A stretch of 34,108 nt of DNA from assembly GCF_003122485.1 (NCBI RefSeq), contig NZ_JRFU01000059.1:1-34108 (forward strand). The letters run 5' to 3'. Made by a program: the position numbers and the translations under genes. Of this stretch, positions 24,504 to 33,529 are shown one piece after another. The DNA is from Eubacterium ramulus (GTDB taxonomy: Bacteria; Bacillota; Clostridia; Lachnospirales; Lachnospiraceae). Each line of letters begins with the position of its first letter. Positions within the stretch are counted from its first letter, which is position 1. The notes under the pieces were generated by a model that was not told the DNA's origin, ran no database searches, and saw only the letters and a list, made by a program, of their open reading frames with translations.

Positions 24504-25529
24504 TTATAATAACGTTGAAAGATACTCAATATCTGCTTCCTGTGTAGACCAACTTGTTGCAAAACGAACAACCGTATGTTTTTCATCCTGTTTTTCCCAG
24601 ATGCTGAAATCTACTTTTGCGCTCAGTTCCTGTAACTTCTCATTTTCCAGAATAATAAACTGCTGATTCGTCGGAGAATCCAAGTAAAAACGATAGCCTT
24701 TTTCTGCAAATAGCTGTTTTAATTTCGCCGCCATACGGATCGCATGCTCACTGATTTTAAAGTACAGATCATCTGTAAAAAGCGTATCAAATTGAATTCC
24801 AAGCAGACGTCCCTTTGCCAGTAAGGCACCATGCTGTTTGATCTGTGTCACGAAATACTTCGGTGCATGGTGATTGGTAAATACAACTGCTTCTCCACAC
24901 AAAGCACCAACTTTTGTCCCGCCAATGTAAAAAACATCACACAACTGCGCCAGTTCTTCCAATGTCACATCATTTTCACTGCTGGCAAGTCCATAGCCAA
25001 GCCGCGCTCCGTCAACAAATAACGGAAGATTTCTTTTCTTGCATACCTCATAGATTTCCTGAAGTTCCTTTTTGGAATACAACGTTCCATACTCTGTCGG
25101 GAAAGAAATATAAACCATTCCCGGAAATACCATATGTTCATAACTGTCATCCGCATAAAACCGTGCCACATAATTTTCCAAATCGGCAGCTGCAATTTTG
25201 CCGTCTTTGCCAGCAAGGGACAATACCTTATGTCCGGTGTACTCGATTGCACCCGCCTCATGCACATTGACATGTCCGGAATCTGCCGCAATCACACCTT
25301 CATACGGTTGCAGCATCGTACTGATCACGATCTGATTGGTCTGTGTTCCGCCAACCAGAAAATAAACCTCTGCTTCTGGGCAATGACAGTACTGTCTGAT
25401 TTTCTCCGCTGCCTGCGCACAGTACGGATCTGTTCCATATCCGGACAAATTTTCCATATTTGTTTCTGCTAATCTTTTTATAATTTCCGGATGTGCTCCG
25501 GCTACATAATCACTTGCAAATGAAATCAC
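24504..25529 (-). CDS. ltaE: Low-specificity L-threonine aldolase-like PLP enzyme
   Basis: A 341-residue PLP-dependent fold-type I enzyme of the threonine aldolase / beta-eliminating lyase family, usual length 330-350. It would cleave L-threonine or allo-threonine to glycine and acetaldehyde. HVNVHEAGAIEYTGHK (86-101) carries the His that stacks on PLP. FVDGARLGYG (171-180) has D173 and R176, and YIGGTKVGAL has the PLP lysine K206. The start is GTG at 25529, nine bases after GGAGG. It heads the operon with the NSS transporter, nitroreductase and ketopantoate-reductase-like genes. Other beta-hydroxy amino acids are equally possible substrates. Confidence 0.87.
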   Translation of the reverse strand: MISFASDYVAGAHPEIIKRLAETNMENLSGYGTDPYCAQAAEKIRQYCHCPEAEVYFLVGGTQTNQIVISTMLQPYEGVIAADSGHVNVHEAGAIEYTGHKVLSLAGKDGKIAAADLENYVARFYADDSYEHMVFPGMVYISFPTEYGTLYSKKELQEIYEVCKKRNLPLFVDGARLGYGLASSENDVTLEELAQLCDVFYIGGTKVGALCGEAVVFTNHHAPKYFVTQIKQHGALLAKGRLLGIQFDTLFTDDLYFKISEHAIRMAAKLKQLFAEKGYRFYLDSPTNQQFIILENEKLQELSAKVDFSIWEKQDEKHTVVRFATSWSTQEADIEYLSTLL

Positions 25530-25586
25530 AATATTTTTCCTCCATATAAAGCAGACATTCGCAATCCGCTTTCACTACTTGCTCAT

Positions 25587-25614
25587 GAACGCAGTCGCTT
25601 TGCGACCTGCGTTC
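25587..25614. repeat. Stable intergenic hairpin, REP-like
   Basis: GAACGCA (25587-25593) and GTCGC (25594-25598) pair with GCGAC (25602-25606) and TGCGTTC (25608-25614) around a TTT loop, with a single C bulge. No T-run follows. It lies about 60 bases upstream of the ltaE start codon and would be in its leader RNA. Confidence 0.65.
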
Positions 25615-25761
25615 AAATACATACTCTCTGATTCTAACATATTTCGACCTTTTCTTCCATGGTGAAAAGTCTGTTTCCTGAAATTTTGAAAATTTGCAAG
25701 GATTTCTTATAGAAAAATGTATTTACAAACGATCACAGAAAAAGATGTGCTGAGAACCAAA

Positions 25762-25803
25762 AAAGATGTGGAAAATCCACTATCATGCGAATTTTCCACA
25801 TCC
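25762..25803 (-). terminator. Terminator of pckA
   Basis: GATGTGGAAAAT (25765-25776) pairs perfectly with ATTTTCCACATC (25791-25802). On the minus strand a run of six T follows. It starts about 40 bases after the pckA stop. Confidence 0.9.
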
Positions 25804-25843
25804 TGAAAAATCAAATATTCAAATTTTTGCCCTTATATGTATC

Positions 25844-27448
25844 TTATGCCTGAGGACCTGCAGAAACAAGCGCTTTACCAGCTTCGTTTCCTTCGTATTT
25901 TGCGAAGTTTTTAACAAATCTGTCTGCCAGATCTTTGGCTTTTGCTTCCCACTCAGAAGCATCTGCGTAAGTATCACGCGGATCAAGGATTGCCGGATCT
26001 ACGCCCGGAAGCTCTGTCGGTACTTCAAAGTTGAAGTATGGAATTGTCTTTGTCGGAGCATTTTTGATATCACCATTTAAGATAGCGTCGATAATTCCAC
26101 GTGTATCTTTGATAGAAATACGTTTTCCTGTTCCGTTCCATCCTGTATTTACAAGGTAAGCTTTTGCTCCGCTCTTCTCCATTTTCTTAACAAGTTCTTC
26201 TGCATATTTTGTCGGATGAAGCTCAAGGAAAGCCTGTCCGAAGCATGCGGAGAAGGTAGGTGTCGGCTCAGTGATTCCACGCTCTGTACCGGCTAATTTT
26301 GCTGTAAATCCAGACAGGAAGTAATACTGTGTCTGCTCCGGTGTCAGAACAGATACCGGCGGAAGTACTCCAAATGCATCTGCGGACAGGAAGATTACAT
26401 TCTTAGCTGCCGGTGCGGAAGAAACCGGGCGAACAATATTTTCGATATGGTTGATCGGATAAGATACACGTGTATTCTCTGTTACGCTCTTGTCAGCGAA
26501 ATCAATTTTGCCCTCTGCATCCAGACTAACGTTCTCAAGCAGAGCGTCACGTTTGATTGCATTGTAGATATCCGGCTCAGACTCTTTGTCAAGGTTGATA
26601 ACTTTTGCATAGCATCCACCCTCAAAGTTGAATATGCCGTTGTCATCCCAGCCATGCTCATCATCACCGATCAGGAGACGTTTCGGATCTGTGGAAAGTG
26701 TAGTTTTACCTGTTCCGGAAAGTCCGAAAAAGATTGCTGTATTCTCACCGTTCATATCTGTGTTTGCAGAACAGTGCATGGAAGCGATGCCTTTTAATGG
26801 AAGGTAATAGTTCATCATGGAGAACATACCTTTTTTCATCTCTCCGCCGTACCATGTATTTACGATAACCTGCTCACGGCTTGTGATATTGAACATAACT
26901 GCTGTCTCAGAGTTCAGACCCAGCTCTTTGTAATTCTCAACTTTTGCTTTGGAAGCGTTGTAAACGATGAAATCCGGCTCGAAGTTCTCAAGTTCTTCGT
27001 CTGTCGGTTTGATAAACATGTTTGTTACGAAATGTGCCTGCCAAGCAACCTCAACGATGAAACGGATTGCCATACGTGTGTCTTTGTTTGCTCCACAGAA
27101 TGCATCTACTACATACAGTTTTTTGTTGGAAAGCTCTTTGATTGCAAGATCTTTTACTGCGTTCCATGCTTCCTGTGTAGCCGGATGGTTGTCGTTTTTA
27201 TATTCATCAGAAGTCCACCATACAGTGTCCTTGGAATTCTCATCTACTACAATATATTTATCTTTCGGAGAACGACCTGTATAAATACCTGTCATAACAT
27301 TAACTGCGCCAAGTTCGCTGACCTGACCTTTTTCATAACCTTCCAGTTCCGGTTTGGTCTCTTCCTCAAATAATAAATCATAAGAAGGATTGTGTACAAT
27401 CTCAGTTGTGCCGCTAATGCCGTACTTGCTTAAATTGATTTCTGCCAT
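25844..27448 (-). CDS. pckA: Phosphoenolpyruvate carboxykinase (ATP)
   Basis: A 534-residue cytoplasmic enzyme that interconverts oxaloacetate + ATP and phosphoenolpyruvate + CO2 + ADP. In gut anaerobes it often works in the carboxylating direction, toward succinate or propionate. The P-loop [13 protein letters not shown], the kinase-2 motif [11 protein letters not shown] followed by [26 protein letters not shown] and [17 protein letters not shown] are all intact. YTGRSPKDK binds oxaloacetate. Codon use looks like that of a highly expressed gene. GAGGTAGG precedes the ATG, a near-consensus promoter lies about 60 bases upstream, and a strong terminator follows, so it is a single-gene transcript. 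Confidence 0.98.
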   Translation of the reverse strand: MAEINLSKYGISGTTEIVHNPSYDLLFEEETKPELEGYEKGQVSELGAVNVMTGIYTGRSPKDKYIVVDENSKDTVWWTSDEYKNDNHPATQEAWNAVKDLAIKELSNKKLYVVDAFCGANKDTRMAIRFIVEVAWQAHFVTNMFIKPTDEELENFEPDFIVYNASKAKVENYKELGLNSETAVMFNITSREQVIVNTWYGGEMKKGMFSMMNYYLPLKGIASMHCSANTDMNGENTAIFFGLSGTGKTTLSTDPKRLLIGDDEHGWDDNGIFNFEGGCYAKVINLDKESEPDIYNAIKRDALLENVSLDAEGKIDFADKSVTENTRVSYPINHIENIVRPVSSAPAAKNVIFLSADAFGVLPPVSVLTPEQTQYYFLSGFTAKLAGTERGITEPTPTFSACFGQAFLELHPTKYAEELVKKMEKSGAKAYLVNTGWNGTGKRISIKDTRGIIDAILNGDIKNAPTKTIPYFNFEVPTELPGVDPAILDPRDTYADASEWEAKAKDLADRFVKNFAKYEGNEAGKALVSAGPQA

Positions 27449-27749
27449 TTTACCTACCTCGTCCTTTCATTACTGTAATCTAATAGAGTACTTAATTCGA
27501 ACCTATACTATCATTAAAGCCAGAATTTGTCAATAATTTATCAATCTTCTGTGTCAATTTTGTACTCAAATTAATACATTCTATACAATACAAAAAAATA
27601 CGACCAGAAGTCAAGCGATTTCAATCAAAAAATTTTTTTAATCAGCACAAAATTACCGAAATCATCTCTGTACTGTCTTTGTCTGAAAGGCTTCGTTTAT
27701 CCAAAAGCAAATTCCATATCAGACAGATATCATTTTTAATCAGAAAATA
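27449..27749. other. 301-base gap upstream of pckA
   Basis: It contains the pckA leader and promoter, then AT-rich DNA with an A/T hairpin near 27625-27645 (ATCAAAAAATTTTTTTAAT) that may end the ABC permease transcript weakly. I see no gene. Confidence 0.5.
27505..27533 (-). promoter_or_regulatory. Promoter of pckA
   Basis: On the minus strand a perfect TTGACA (27528-27533) and TAGTAT (27505-27510) are separated by 17 bases, about 57 bases before the start codon. A second TTGACA lies some 20 bases further upstream. Confidence 0.8.
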
Positions 27750-28403
27750 TTATAATTCCTTCTTTTTCATGATACGACAGCTGCACAGATATGACACTGC
27801 TGCCATTCCCCCTGCCACAAGCAGGCTGATCATATCCACAGCTATATCCCCTATCACTCCGAAAACAGACAGTATCACTGTACTTTCTCCATCCAGCATT
27901 CCACTTTTTTCTGCCAGAAAATAAATCATGATACCAGTAAAAACAGAAACACCAATCACCAGCAGACGGCTTTTTTCCACACCAAATTTTAACTGCAACG
28001 GAAGAAGCAGAGACAAAAATAAAATCGCAATTGGCAAAAAAGCAAGTCCTTTCAGCATTTCTTCCTCAAATAAAGTTTGCGTATGATTTACAGTTAGGAC
28101 AGCAAAATACAATATTAACGCAATAAACCAGGTAATGACTGCTCCTCCCATACAAAACAGATATTTTTCTCTGACATACATTTTTCGGTCAATCGGCAAC
28201 GTAAATAAAAAGGCAAGTCCATGATCCATCTCATCATAAGAAAGTGTAGAAACCAAAAATGCTGCCATCATAAAAGTGGCGTAGCCCACTATAAAAGGAT
28301 TTTTTTGTGTAACCCCAAGTACAATCACAAGTGCAATAAAACACAGAAATGTCTGTTTGCTGTGCAGCAACAACCGGATATCTTTTTCTAACAATCCTCT
28401 CAT
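27750..28403 (-). CDS. ABC transporter permease (ABC-2 type)
   Basis: A 217-residue membrane protein with about six helices. MRGLLEKDIRLLLHSKQ is the amphipathic start typical of ABC-2 permeases in YtrA-controlled cassettes, and DEMDHGLAFLFTLPIDRKMY is the conserved cytoplasmic loop after TM2. It pairs with the ATPase encoded just upstream. Its ATG overlaps the ATPase stop by four bases (ATGA), with GGAGG inside the ATPase end, so the two are translated together. The substrate is unknown; relatives respond to cell-wall antibiotics or envelope stress. Confidence 0.88.
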   Translation of the reverse strand: MRGLLEKDIRLLLHSKQTFLCFIALVIVLGVTQKNPFIVGYATFMMAAFLVSTLSYDEMDHGLAFLFTLPIDRKMYVREKYLFCMGGAVITWFIALILYFAVLTVNHTQTLFEEEMLKGLAFLPIAILFLSLLLPLQLKFGVEKSRLLVIGVSVFTGIMIYFLAEKSGMLDGESTVILSVFGVIGDIAVDMISLLVAGGMAAVSYLCSCRIMKKKEL

Positions 28404-29251
28404 CCTTGATAACCTCCCGTCATCATTAAAATTAATTCATCGATATTGCCATTTTCCACAGTGATTCCCGGACAGTTTTCCTGATAATAATCTTTGTGGT
28501 TTGTGAAACAGGCATAACCGTAGGATGTTTTCTGTTTTTTTAACAGATATTCCTGATCCAGATTGTCAAACTGTTCTTCGCTTACCTTTAATACCCCATA
28601 TTGTTCTAAAATCACATCTGTTTCTTCATGTAATATCAACATTCCATCATGAATCAGATAAATATCATCACACAAATGCTCCAAATCGGACGCAATATGA
28701 GAAGTGATCAGAATCGAACGTTCTTCATCCTCTGCCATATAAGTCCTTAACATATCCAAAATATGATTTCTGGCTTCCACGTCCAAACCTGCCGTCGGTT
28801 CGTCCATGATCAGGAGCTTTGCATGGTGACTGAGCGCTGTCAGCACCCGCAATTTAGCTTTCATACCAGTGGAATATTCACGGATTCGCTTCTTCTCCGG
28901 CAGCCTCAATTCCCGACATCCTTTTTCAAAGTAAGCGCTGTCAAAATCCGGATACATTTTTGACAAAATTTTCTGCACATCGACAATATTGAGATAGGTG
29001 CTGAACCCGGAGTCTGCCAGAGATGCTCCAATCTGTGCTTTTTCTGTCATACTTAACTGATGAATATTTTTTCCAAATACAGATATTTCACCGCTTTCAG
29101 CTTCCGTCAGTCCAAGTATTAATTTGATCGCCGTACTTTTTCCGGCGCCGTTTTTTCCCACAAGACCTGTGATCTGCCCACTCGGGATCTCCATAGACAG
29201 ATCCATTTGAAACGTTCCATATGTCTTGCGGACATTTTTCATTGTGATCAT
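28400..29251 (-). CDS. ABC transporter ATP-binding protein
   Basis: A 283-residue ATPase. It has Walker A GLVGKNGAGKSTAIKL, the degenerate signature YSTGMKAKL (in place of LSGGQ, common in this branch), Walker B LLIMDEPTAGLD and the switch histidine in ILITSHIASDLEHLCDD. A C-terminal tail of about 70 residues after the core is usual for YtrB-like exporters. GGAGG precedes the ATG. It is the second gene of the GntR-ATPase-permease operon and should couple ATP hydrolysis to efflux or membrane sensing. Confidence 0.93.
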   Translation of the reverse strand: MITMKNVRKTYGTFQMDLSMEIPSGQITGLVGKNGAGKSTAIKLILGLTEAESGEISVFGKNIHQLSMTEKAQIGASLADSGFSTYLNIVDVQKILSKMYPDFDSAYFEKGCRELRLPEKKRIREYSTGMKAKLRVLTALSHHAKLLIMDEPTAGLDVEARNHILDMLRTYMAEDEERSILITSHIASDLEHLCDDIYLIHDGMLILHEETDVILEQYGVLKVSEEQFDNLDQEYLLKKQKTSYGYACFTNHKDYYQENCPGITVENGNIDELILMMTGGYQG

Positions 29252-29269
29252 TACAAATCCTCCTGCTTC

Positions 29270-29644
29270 CTACGCTTCCTCCAACAGCAGACTTACGATT
29301 TCCAGAATTTCCTCTTTGCTCAATCCGACATTTTTTGCCTGATCGATGGCTTTTTCGAATTCTTCTTCTACTGCTCTCCTGCGTGCTTCCAGTGCCAGCT
29401 GTTTGTCCGAAGCGGTAACAAATGTTCCTTTTCCATGAACAGTTGTCACAAATCCGGATTCTTCCAGCTTATCGTAAGCTTTTTTTACAGTCAGTGCACT
29501 GATGCGAAGTTCACCTGCCAGCTTTCTCACAGAGGGAAGCGCCTCTCCCTCTACCAGTGCTGACTCAATAATTTCTGTTTTTATCTGCTCCATAAGCTGC
29601 TCGTAAATAGGCACCATGGAAGAATGATTTAAAATAATATGCAT
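29270..29644 (-). CDS. GntR-family regulator, YtrA type
   Basis: A 124-residue transcription factor with a winged helix-turn-helix only (PIYEQLMEQIKTEIIESALV, ALPSVRKLAGELRISALTVK, GKGTFV) and a short C-terminal dimerisation helix. The absence of a ligand domain is the hallmark of the YtrA subfamily, which represses its own ABC operon. A 16-bp perfect inverted repeat covers its promoter, so autorepression is very likely. GGAGG lies nine bases before the ATG. It is followed 18 bases later by the ATPase gene. Confidence 0.93.
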   Translation of the reverse strand: MHIILNHSSMVPIYEQLMEQIKTEIIESALVEGEALPSVRKLAGELRISALTVKKAYDKLEESGFVTTVHGKGTFVTASDKQLALEARRRAVEEEFEKAIDQAKNVGLSKEEILEIVSLLLEEA

Positions 29645-29668
29645 ATTGATGGGACCTCCCTTACAGCT

Positions 29669-29715
29669 AACAGTATATAACAGTGTATATCTGTTGTCAA
29701 CTGTTATATACTGTT
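29669..29715 (-). promoter_or_regulatory. Promoter and YtrA-type operator of the GntR-ABC operon
   Basis: AACAGTATATAACAGT (29669-29684) and ACTGTTATATACTGTT (29700-29715) form a perfect 16-bp inverted repeat with a 15-base spacer. On the minus strand a consensus TTGACA (29695-29700) and TATACT (29672-29677) with a 17-base spacer lie within it. One operator arm thus covers the -10 and the other begins at the -35. Each arm is itself palindromic, so two dimers may bind. Confidence 0.88.
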
Positions 29716-29746
29716 TATCTTCAAAATATCTTTCTTATGCAAAAAA

Positions 29747-29807
29747 TCACCGGTATTACAATAGACATTCCATCTCATCCGATCAAATATCTACCGTAAT
29801 CCGGTGA
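29747..29807 (-). terminator. Probable terminator of the histidine kinase gene
   Basis: TCACCGGTATTAC (29747-29759) pairs with GTAATCCGGTGA (29796-29807), with one bulge, around a long 36-base loop. On the minus strand a run of six T follows. It lies about 120 bases after the kinase stop and may also shield the GntR promoter. Confidence 0.55.
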
Positions 29808-29928
29808 CTTATCTATATTTTCCTGTTATAACATCCTTATACGTTCTGAATATTTTTCTATTATATGCTATATATGGTTACTTATCCTTAATAAAAATCA
29901 CATACACTCTAAAAAAGTCCATATGTTT

Positions 29929-32091
29929 CTACTTCACATTCATCTGTGTTGCAAGCGCGGAAAGCAACGTATCCTTGAAAACCGGCTTGCTGACATGTTC
30001 ATTCATACCAGCTGCAAGACATTTTTTTACCTCTTCCATATAAGCATTCGCACTCATGGCTACAATCGGAATCGTTTTGGCATCTGCCCGATCCGATGAA
30101 CGAATCTGTCTTGCCGCCTCATAGCCATCCATAACAGGCATCATCAGATCCATCAAAATGGCATCGTAATAACCTTCTTCCGAAATCTGATACTGCTCCA
30201 ATGCCACTTTCCCGTTTTCTGCCTTTTCCACACTGGCTCCGGCTTCTTTCAATATGTACTCCGCAATCTCCATGTTTAGTTCGTTGTCCTCTACAACCAA
30301 AATCCGTTTTCCGGAAATATCCGCATTTTCCAAACGTTTCCTGCGCTGTGGTGGATTCGGATCAATCGCAAAAGGCAAGATTACCGTAAAACAGGTTTCC
30401 ACTCCCGGTGTACTCTCCACCTGAATCGAACCATGCATCCGTTCCACCAGTTGTTTTACGATCGACATGCCAAGTCCGGTTCCACCATACTGAGAACGTC
30501 CCGCATTTTCACCCTGAATAAATGGCTCATATAATCTGGTTTCAATAAATTCCTTTGTCATGCCGATTCCGGTATCGCGAATCTTAAATTCATAAGAAAC
30601 CGATGTTTCCGACCGCTCCAGTTCACGCAAGCTTGTATAAATGGCGCCCTGCGGTTTGTTATATTTAATACTGTTTCCGTACAGGTTCACCAGGATTTTC
30701 TTCAGTTGCAACGGGCTTCCGATCAGATTTACATCCAGAACATTGTCATGCTCAGCATATACATGCAAACCTGCTTCTACTGCCTGAAACTCGATCATTT
30801 CCATAGTTTCTACACAGACCTGATCCAGATTAAACGGTTCCTGCTCCAGAACTACCGCATCCGTTTCCAGCTTTGTCATATCCAATACATCGTTTACCAG
30901 AGAAAGCAGATGTTTCGTACAGGCACCAATTTTTCCAATACATTCATCTACCTTTTCCTGATTCGAACGTTCATTTGCAATCATGGTAAGCATACCCATG
31001 ATTCCGTTGATCGGTGTGCGGATATCATGTGACATATTTGCCAGAAATTCGGTTTTCACCTGATTGGCGCGCGTTTCATTTTCCACTGACTGCTGCAGTT
31101 TTCGGTTCACTTCAAAATACCGTTCAAATTCCAAAGAACGCTGTGTCTCCAATGCGGGGATCATCTTTGCATAAAGCGCATCCTTCCGCTCAAGCGCTGC
31201 CAGCATTCCACCTTTGTCGCCAATGCTTTTTGCATAGGTATACTTATATTCTTCCACTTTCAGACAGACTTTAAGTTCATCCGGATGCAGATTCACATAT
31301 GCCTCCATACGTGCAAGAATTCCATATACCAGCGCGGTGTCTTTATCTTCCATTGCACAATCAAAAATTGCTTTGCAGGCATCGATAAACTCCGACACAT
31401 ACATTTCATCCATTTTATCAAGCACTTTTTTTTGAAATGTCTCATATTGTTCCCAGTTTTTCTTTTTTAATGCCAGAAGCATTCCACAGATCAGCAGATC
31501 ATGCTCGACATATTGGTAGCCGTGATATTTTTCCACACATTTGTTATATGCCTCAGCTGATTCACGCAATCGGGACAGATTGTGGTAAATTGATGCCATA
31601 TTCAGGTAAACATATGCACCCATTTTCTCATCCGAATCTCCCAGATACTGGTCTGCCATCAAAATATAACCAAGTGCTTTTACATAATCCTGTTGTGCAA
31701 TATATGTCAGGGCAATATTGTTGTACTCATAGAAATAACGGCTCTTTTCTTTATGATTTTCTGCTATTTTCAATCCCCGTTTGAAAAAATACCGCGTCAG
31801 GATATACTCACCTTCACAGTATGCGATCACCCCCATCAGATTGAAACAGGAAATCAGCTCCGGCATATATTCGTAACTCTGATAATCTATAATCAGGGGC
31901 TCCAAAATTTCCTTCGCCGTCAGATAATCTCCCGCATGGTAATAGAGCAACGCTTTATAAAAACATGCCATCATTGCCACTTTTGTTTTTCCCGTCTCCT
32001 GGTTCATTACATCTGTATAAAAATTCAGCTGTTCCCGCTCTGGCAATGTACTGATCCGTTCTGTCTCTGCCAAAAATGCTTCGTAATTCAT
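29929..32091 (-). CDS. Soluble TPR hybrid sensor histidine kinase/response regulator
   Basis: A 720-residue protein with no membrane segment. Residues 1-310 are tetratricopeptide-like helical repeats (ALLYYHAGDYLTAKEILEPL, LTYIAQQDYVKALGY, ASIYHNLSRLRESAEAY), probably the sensor. A coiled coil (310-345) leads to HisKA with H355 in MSHDIRTPINGIMG. The ATPase domain has LYGNSIKYN (N box), IRDTGIGMTKEFI (G1) and GGTGLGMSIVKQL (G2). The C-terminal receiver (596-715) has EDN, the phosphoacceptor D648 in LMDLMMPVMDG, and K702. So a full phosphorelay from H355 to D648 is possible, but no histidine phosphotransfer protein or output regulator is nearby. The signal should be cytoplasmic or carried by a TPR partner. 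A good promoter lies upstream. Confidence 0.93.
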   Translation of the reverse strand: MNYEAFLAETERISTLPEREQLNFYTDVMNQETGKTKVAMMACFYKALLYYHAGDYLTAKEILEPLIIDYQSYEYMPELISCFNLMGVIAYCEGEYILTRYFFKRGLKIAENHKEKSRYFYEYNNIALTYIAQQDYVKALGYILMADQYLGDSDEKMGAYVYLNMASIYHNLSRLRESAEAYNKCVEKYHGYQYVEHDLLICGMLLALKKKNWEQYETFQKKVLDKMDEMYVSEFIDACKAIFDCAMEDKDTALVYGILARMEAYVNLHPDELKVCLKVEEYKYTYAKSIGDKGGMLAALERKDALYAKMIPALETQRSLEFERYFEVNRKLQQSVENETRANQVKTEFLANMSHDIRTPINGIMGMLTMIANERSNQEKVDECIGKIGACTKHLLSLVNDVLDMTKLETDAVVLEQEPFNLDQVCVETMEMIEFQAVEAGLHVYAEHDNVLDVNLIGSPLQLKKILVNLYGNSIKYNKPQGAIYTSLRELERSETSVSYEFKIRDTGIGMTKEFIETRLYEPFIQGENAGRSQYGGTGLGMSIVKQLVERMHGSIQVESTPGVETCFTVILPFAIDPNPPQRRKRLENADISGKRILVVEDNELNMEIAEYILKEAGASVEKAENGKVALEQYQISEEGYYDAILMDLMMPVMDGYEAARQIRSSDRADAKTIPIVAMSANAYMEEVKKCLAAGMNEHVSKPVFKDTLLSALATQMNVK

Positions 32092-32138
32092 ACTGTTTTC
32101 CTATCCTTATCTATCCTGTATCATTCACATATAGTAAA

Positions 32139-32167
32139 ATAATACATAGAAAATCTTGGAAAAGCAA
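32139..32167 (-). promoter_or_regulatory. Promoter of the hybrid histidine kinase gene
   Basis: On the minus strand TTGCTT (32162-32167) and TATTAT (32139-32144) are 17 bases apart, with a TG just before the -10, about 48 bases before the start codon. Confidence 0.6.
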
Positions 32168-32274
32168 TATTTTCCTGTGAAAAACAGTACACCCTCTTTT
32201 ATTAGCACAAATCATTCGTTTTCATCCATGGTAGTCGTATAATAATACATTTCTCCCTTAAATTTTTGTTATAA

Positions 32275-32308
32275 AAAAGCCATCCAAATCGTTTTCGACT
32301 TGGATGGC
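32275..32308 (-). terminator. Terminator of the sigma/anti-sigma operon
   Basis: GCCATCCAAATCG (32279-32291) pairs with CGACTTGGATGGC (32296-32308), with one G-T wobble, around a four-base loop. On the minus strand a run of six T follows. It lies about 30 bases after the anti-sigma gene. Confidence 0.9.
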
Positions 32309-32335
32309 TAATTTGTATTCAATTTTATTGATCTT

Positions 32336-33529
32336 CTACTTTACATCCAAAATTACCCGTTCCAGACTCCGCTTTGCACCCTGCTCTTTTTCATCTGCCA
32401 GATAACTATCCAATTCATCCTTTGTAAAATACCGCACTTGATAAAAATGCTGCTGTGCACAGCTATAACTTATAACACAGGAGTTCGTATCTGTTTCAAA
32501 AATATAATTCACGATTCCGGTTCCAAGCATATGATCTTCATCCCGCATGTATTCCATCTCTTTTGCAGTCCATATGGTATTTTCTCCCATATAAGCATTT
32601 GCCATTTTTTCTGCTTCTGAATAAAAATTCTGGTACTGTGCGGCATTTTCCGCTATCTCTTTGGAATAATTCGAACCGGCATCTTTTTCTGCGGAAATCG
32701 TTTTTATTTCTCCATTCTGCAGATCAACTGATACAAGGTAAGAAATGCCAGCAGTTTCATCACGGTAAGAAATGCGATTTGTTGTAAATGTCTCGCCATT
32801 TTCATCTAACGTCTGATCATGTTCCGTTTCAATTGCCAATGTATCAGCATCAATCCCATATAACCGGCTTAACAAATCAGAAGCTTTTTCTACGGCTTCT
32901 TCCTGCAAGATCTCTGTCACATCAACAGAATTTTCCGCTTCCTCTGCATCTTTTTGTCCCTGTGCCGTTACACTGTAATCCCGCTTTGCATAAAAATCAA
33001 TGAGTTCCAACATCTGCTCATCACTCAATGCCATCTCCGGCAGATAAAAAGTGCTGTCCTGCGCCAGAAAACAGATCTGATCTGATACGATCTCTGACTT
33101 ATCCGAAATCTGCAAAATATTTCCTTCCGGAAACAGCCCTTCTGTCTTATACTTTTCTGCCAATTCATTCAAGCGCTTCTGCTCCTTTTCAGATAATTCT
33201 CTGGAAAATGTATCCGCATCTGCTTTGGCAGCATCCTTCCAGAAAGATTCCTGTTCTTTCTCCGACGTCTGCTCCGCACGCTGTTTTGCATAATTCATTC
33301 CCGCGCGTACACCGCCTGCGCCACACACTCCGATACATAACACAATGCACGCTGCCGCTGCTATTCTCTTTTTGCGCTGTTTTTTCACACTCGTATTCAT
33401 TTGCACTTCCTCTTCACAACACGTTCTGATCTGCTCCTGTACCATGGTCTGGTAATCTTCCGGCAGAATCACCGGATGCGCCTTCACATGCTCCCGGATT
33501 TTTCGGTCCATCTGCTCATCTGATAACAT
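32336..33529 (-). CDS. Probable membrane-bound anti-sigma factor
   Basis: A 397-residue single-pass membrane protein. Residues 1-50 are cytoplasmic and charged, and include TCCEEE. A hydrophobic helix spans about 55-74 (RIAAAACIVLCIGVCGAG). The remaining 320 residues are outside and acidic, with RISYRDETAGISYLVSVDLQ, a repeat-like stretch similar to PepSY-type sensor folds. The gene overlaps the sigma-factor gene by 14 bases, the classic arrangement of an ECF sigma factor with its regulator. I do not see a zinc anti-sigma motif (HxxxCxxC), so the call rests on topology and context. AGGAG precedes the ATG. A strong terminator follows. Confidence 0.75.
   Translation of the reverse strand: MLSDEQMDRKIREHVKAHPVILPEDYQTMVQEQIRTCCEEEVQMNTSVKKQRKKRIAAAACIVLCIGVCGAGGVRAGMNYAKQRAEQTSEKEQESFWKDAAKADADTFSRELSEKEQKRLNELAEKYKTEGLFPEGNILQISDKSEIVSDQICFLAQDSTFYLPEMALSDEQMLELIDFYAKRDYSVTAQGQKDAEEAENSVDVTEILQEEAVEKASDLLSRLYGIDADTLAIETEHDQTLDENGETFTTNRISYRDETAGISYLVSVDLQNGEIKTISAEKDAGSNYSKEIAENAAQYQNFYSEAEKMANAYMGENTIWTAKEMEYMRDEDHMLGTGIVNYIFETDTNSCVISYSCAQQHFYQVRYFTKDELDSYLADEKEQGAKRSLERVILDVK

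Larger units (their letters stand above)
25530..25843. other. 314-base gap between ltaE and pckA
   Basis: It contains a REP-like hairpin (25587-25614) in the probable 5' leader of ltaE and the pckA terminator (25762-25803). AAAGATGTG is repeated at 25741 and 25762. I see no gene and no clear sigma-A promoter. Confidence 0.5.
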
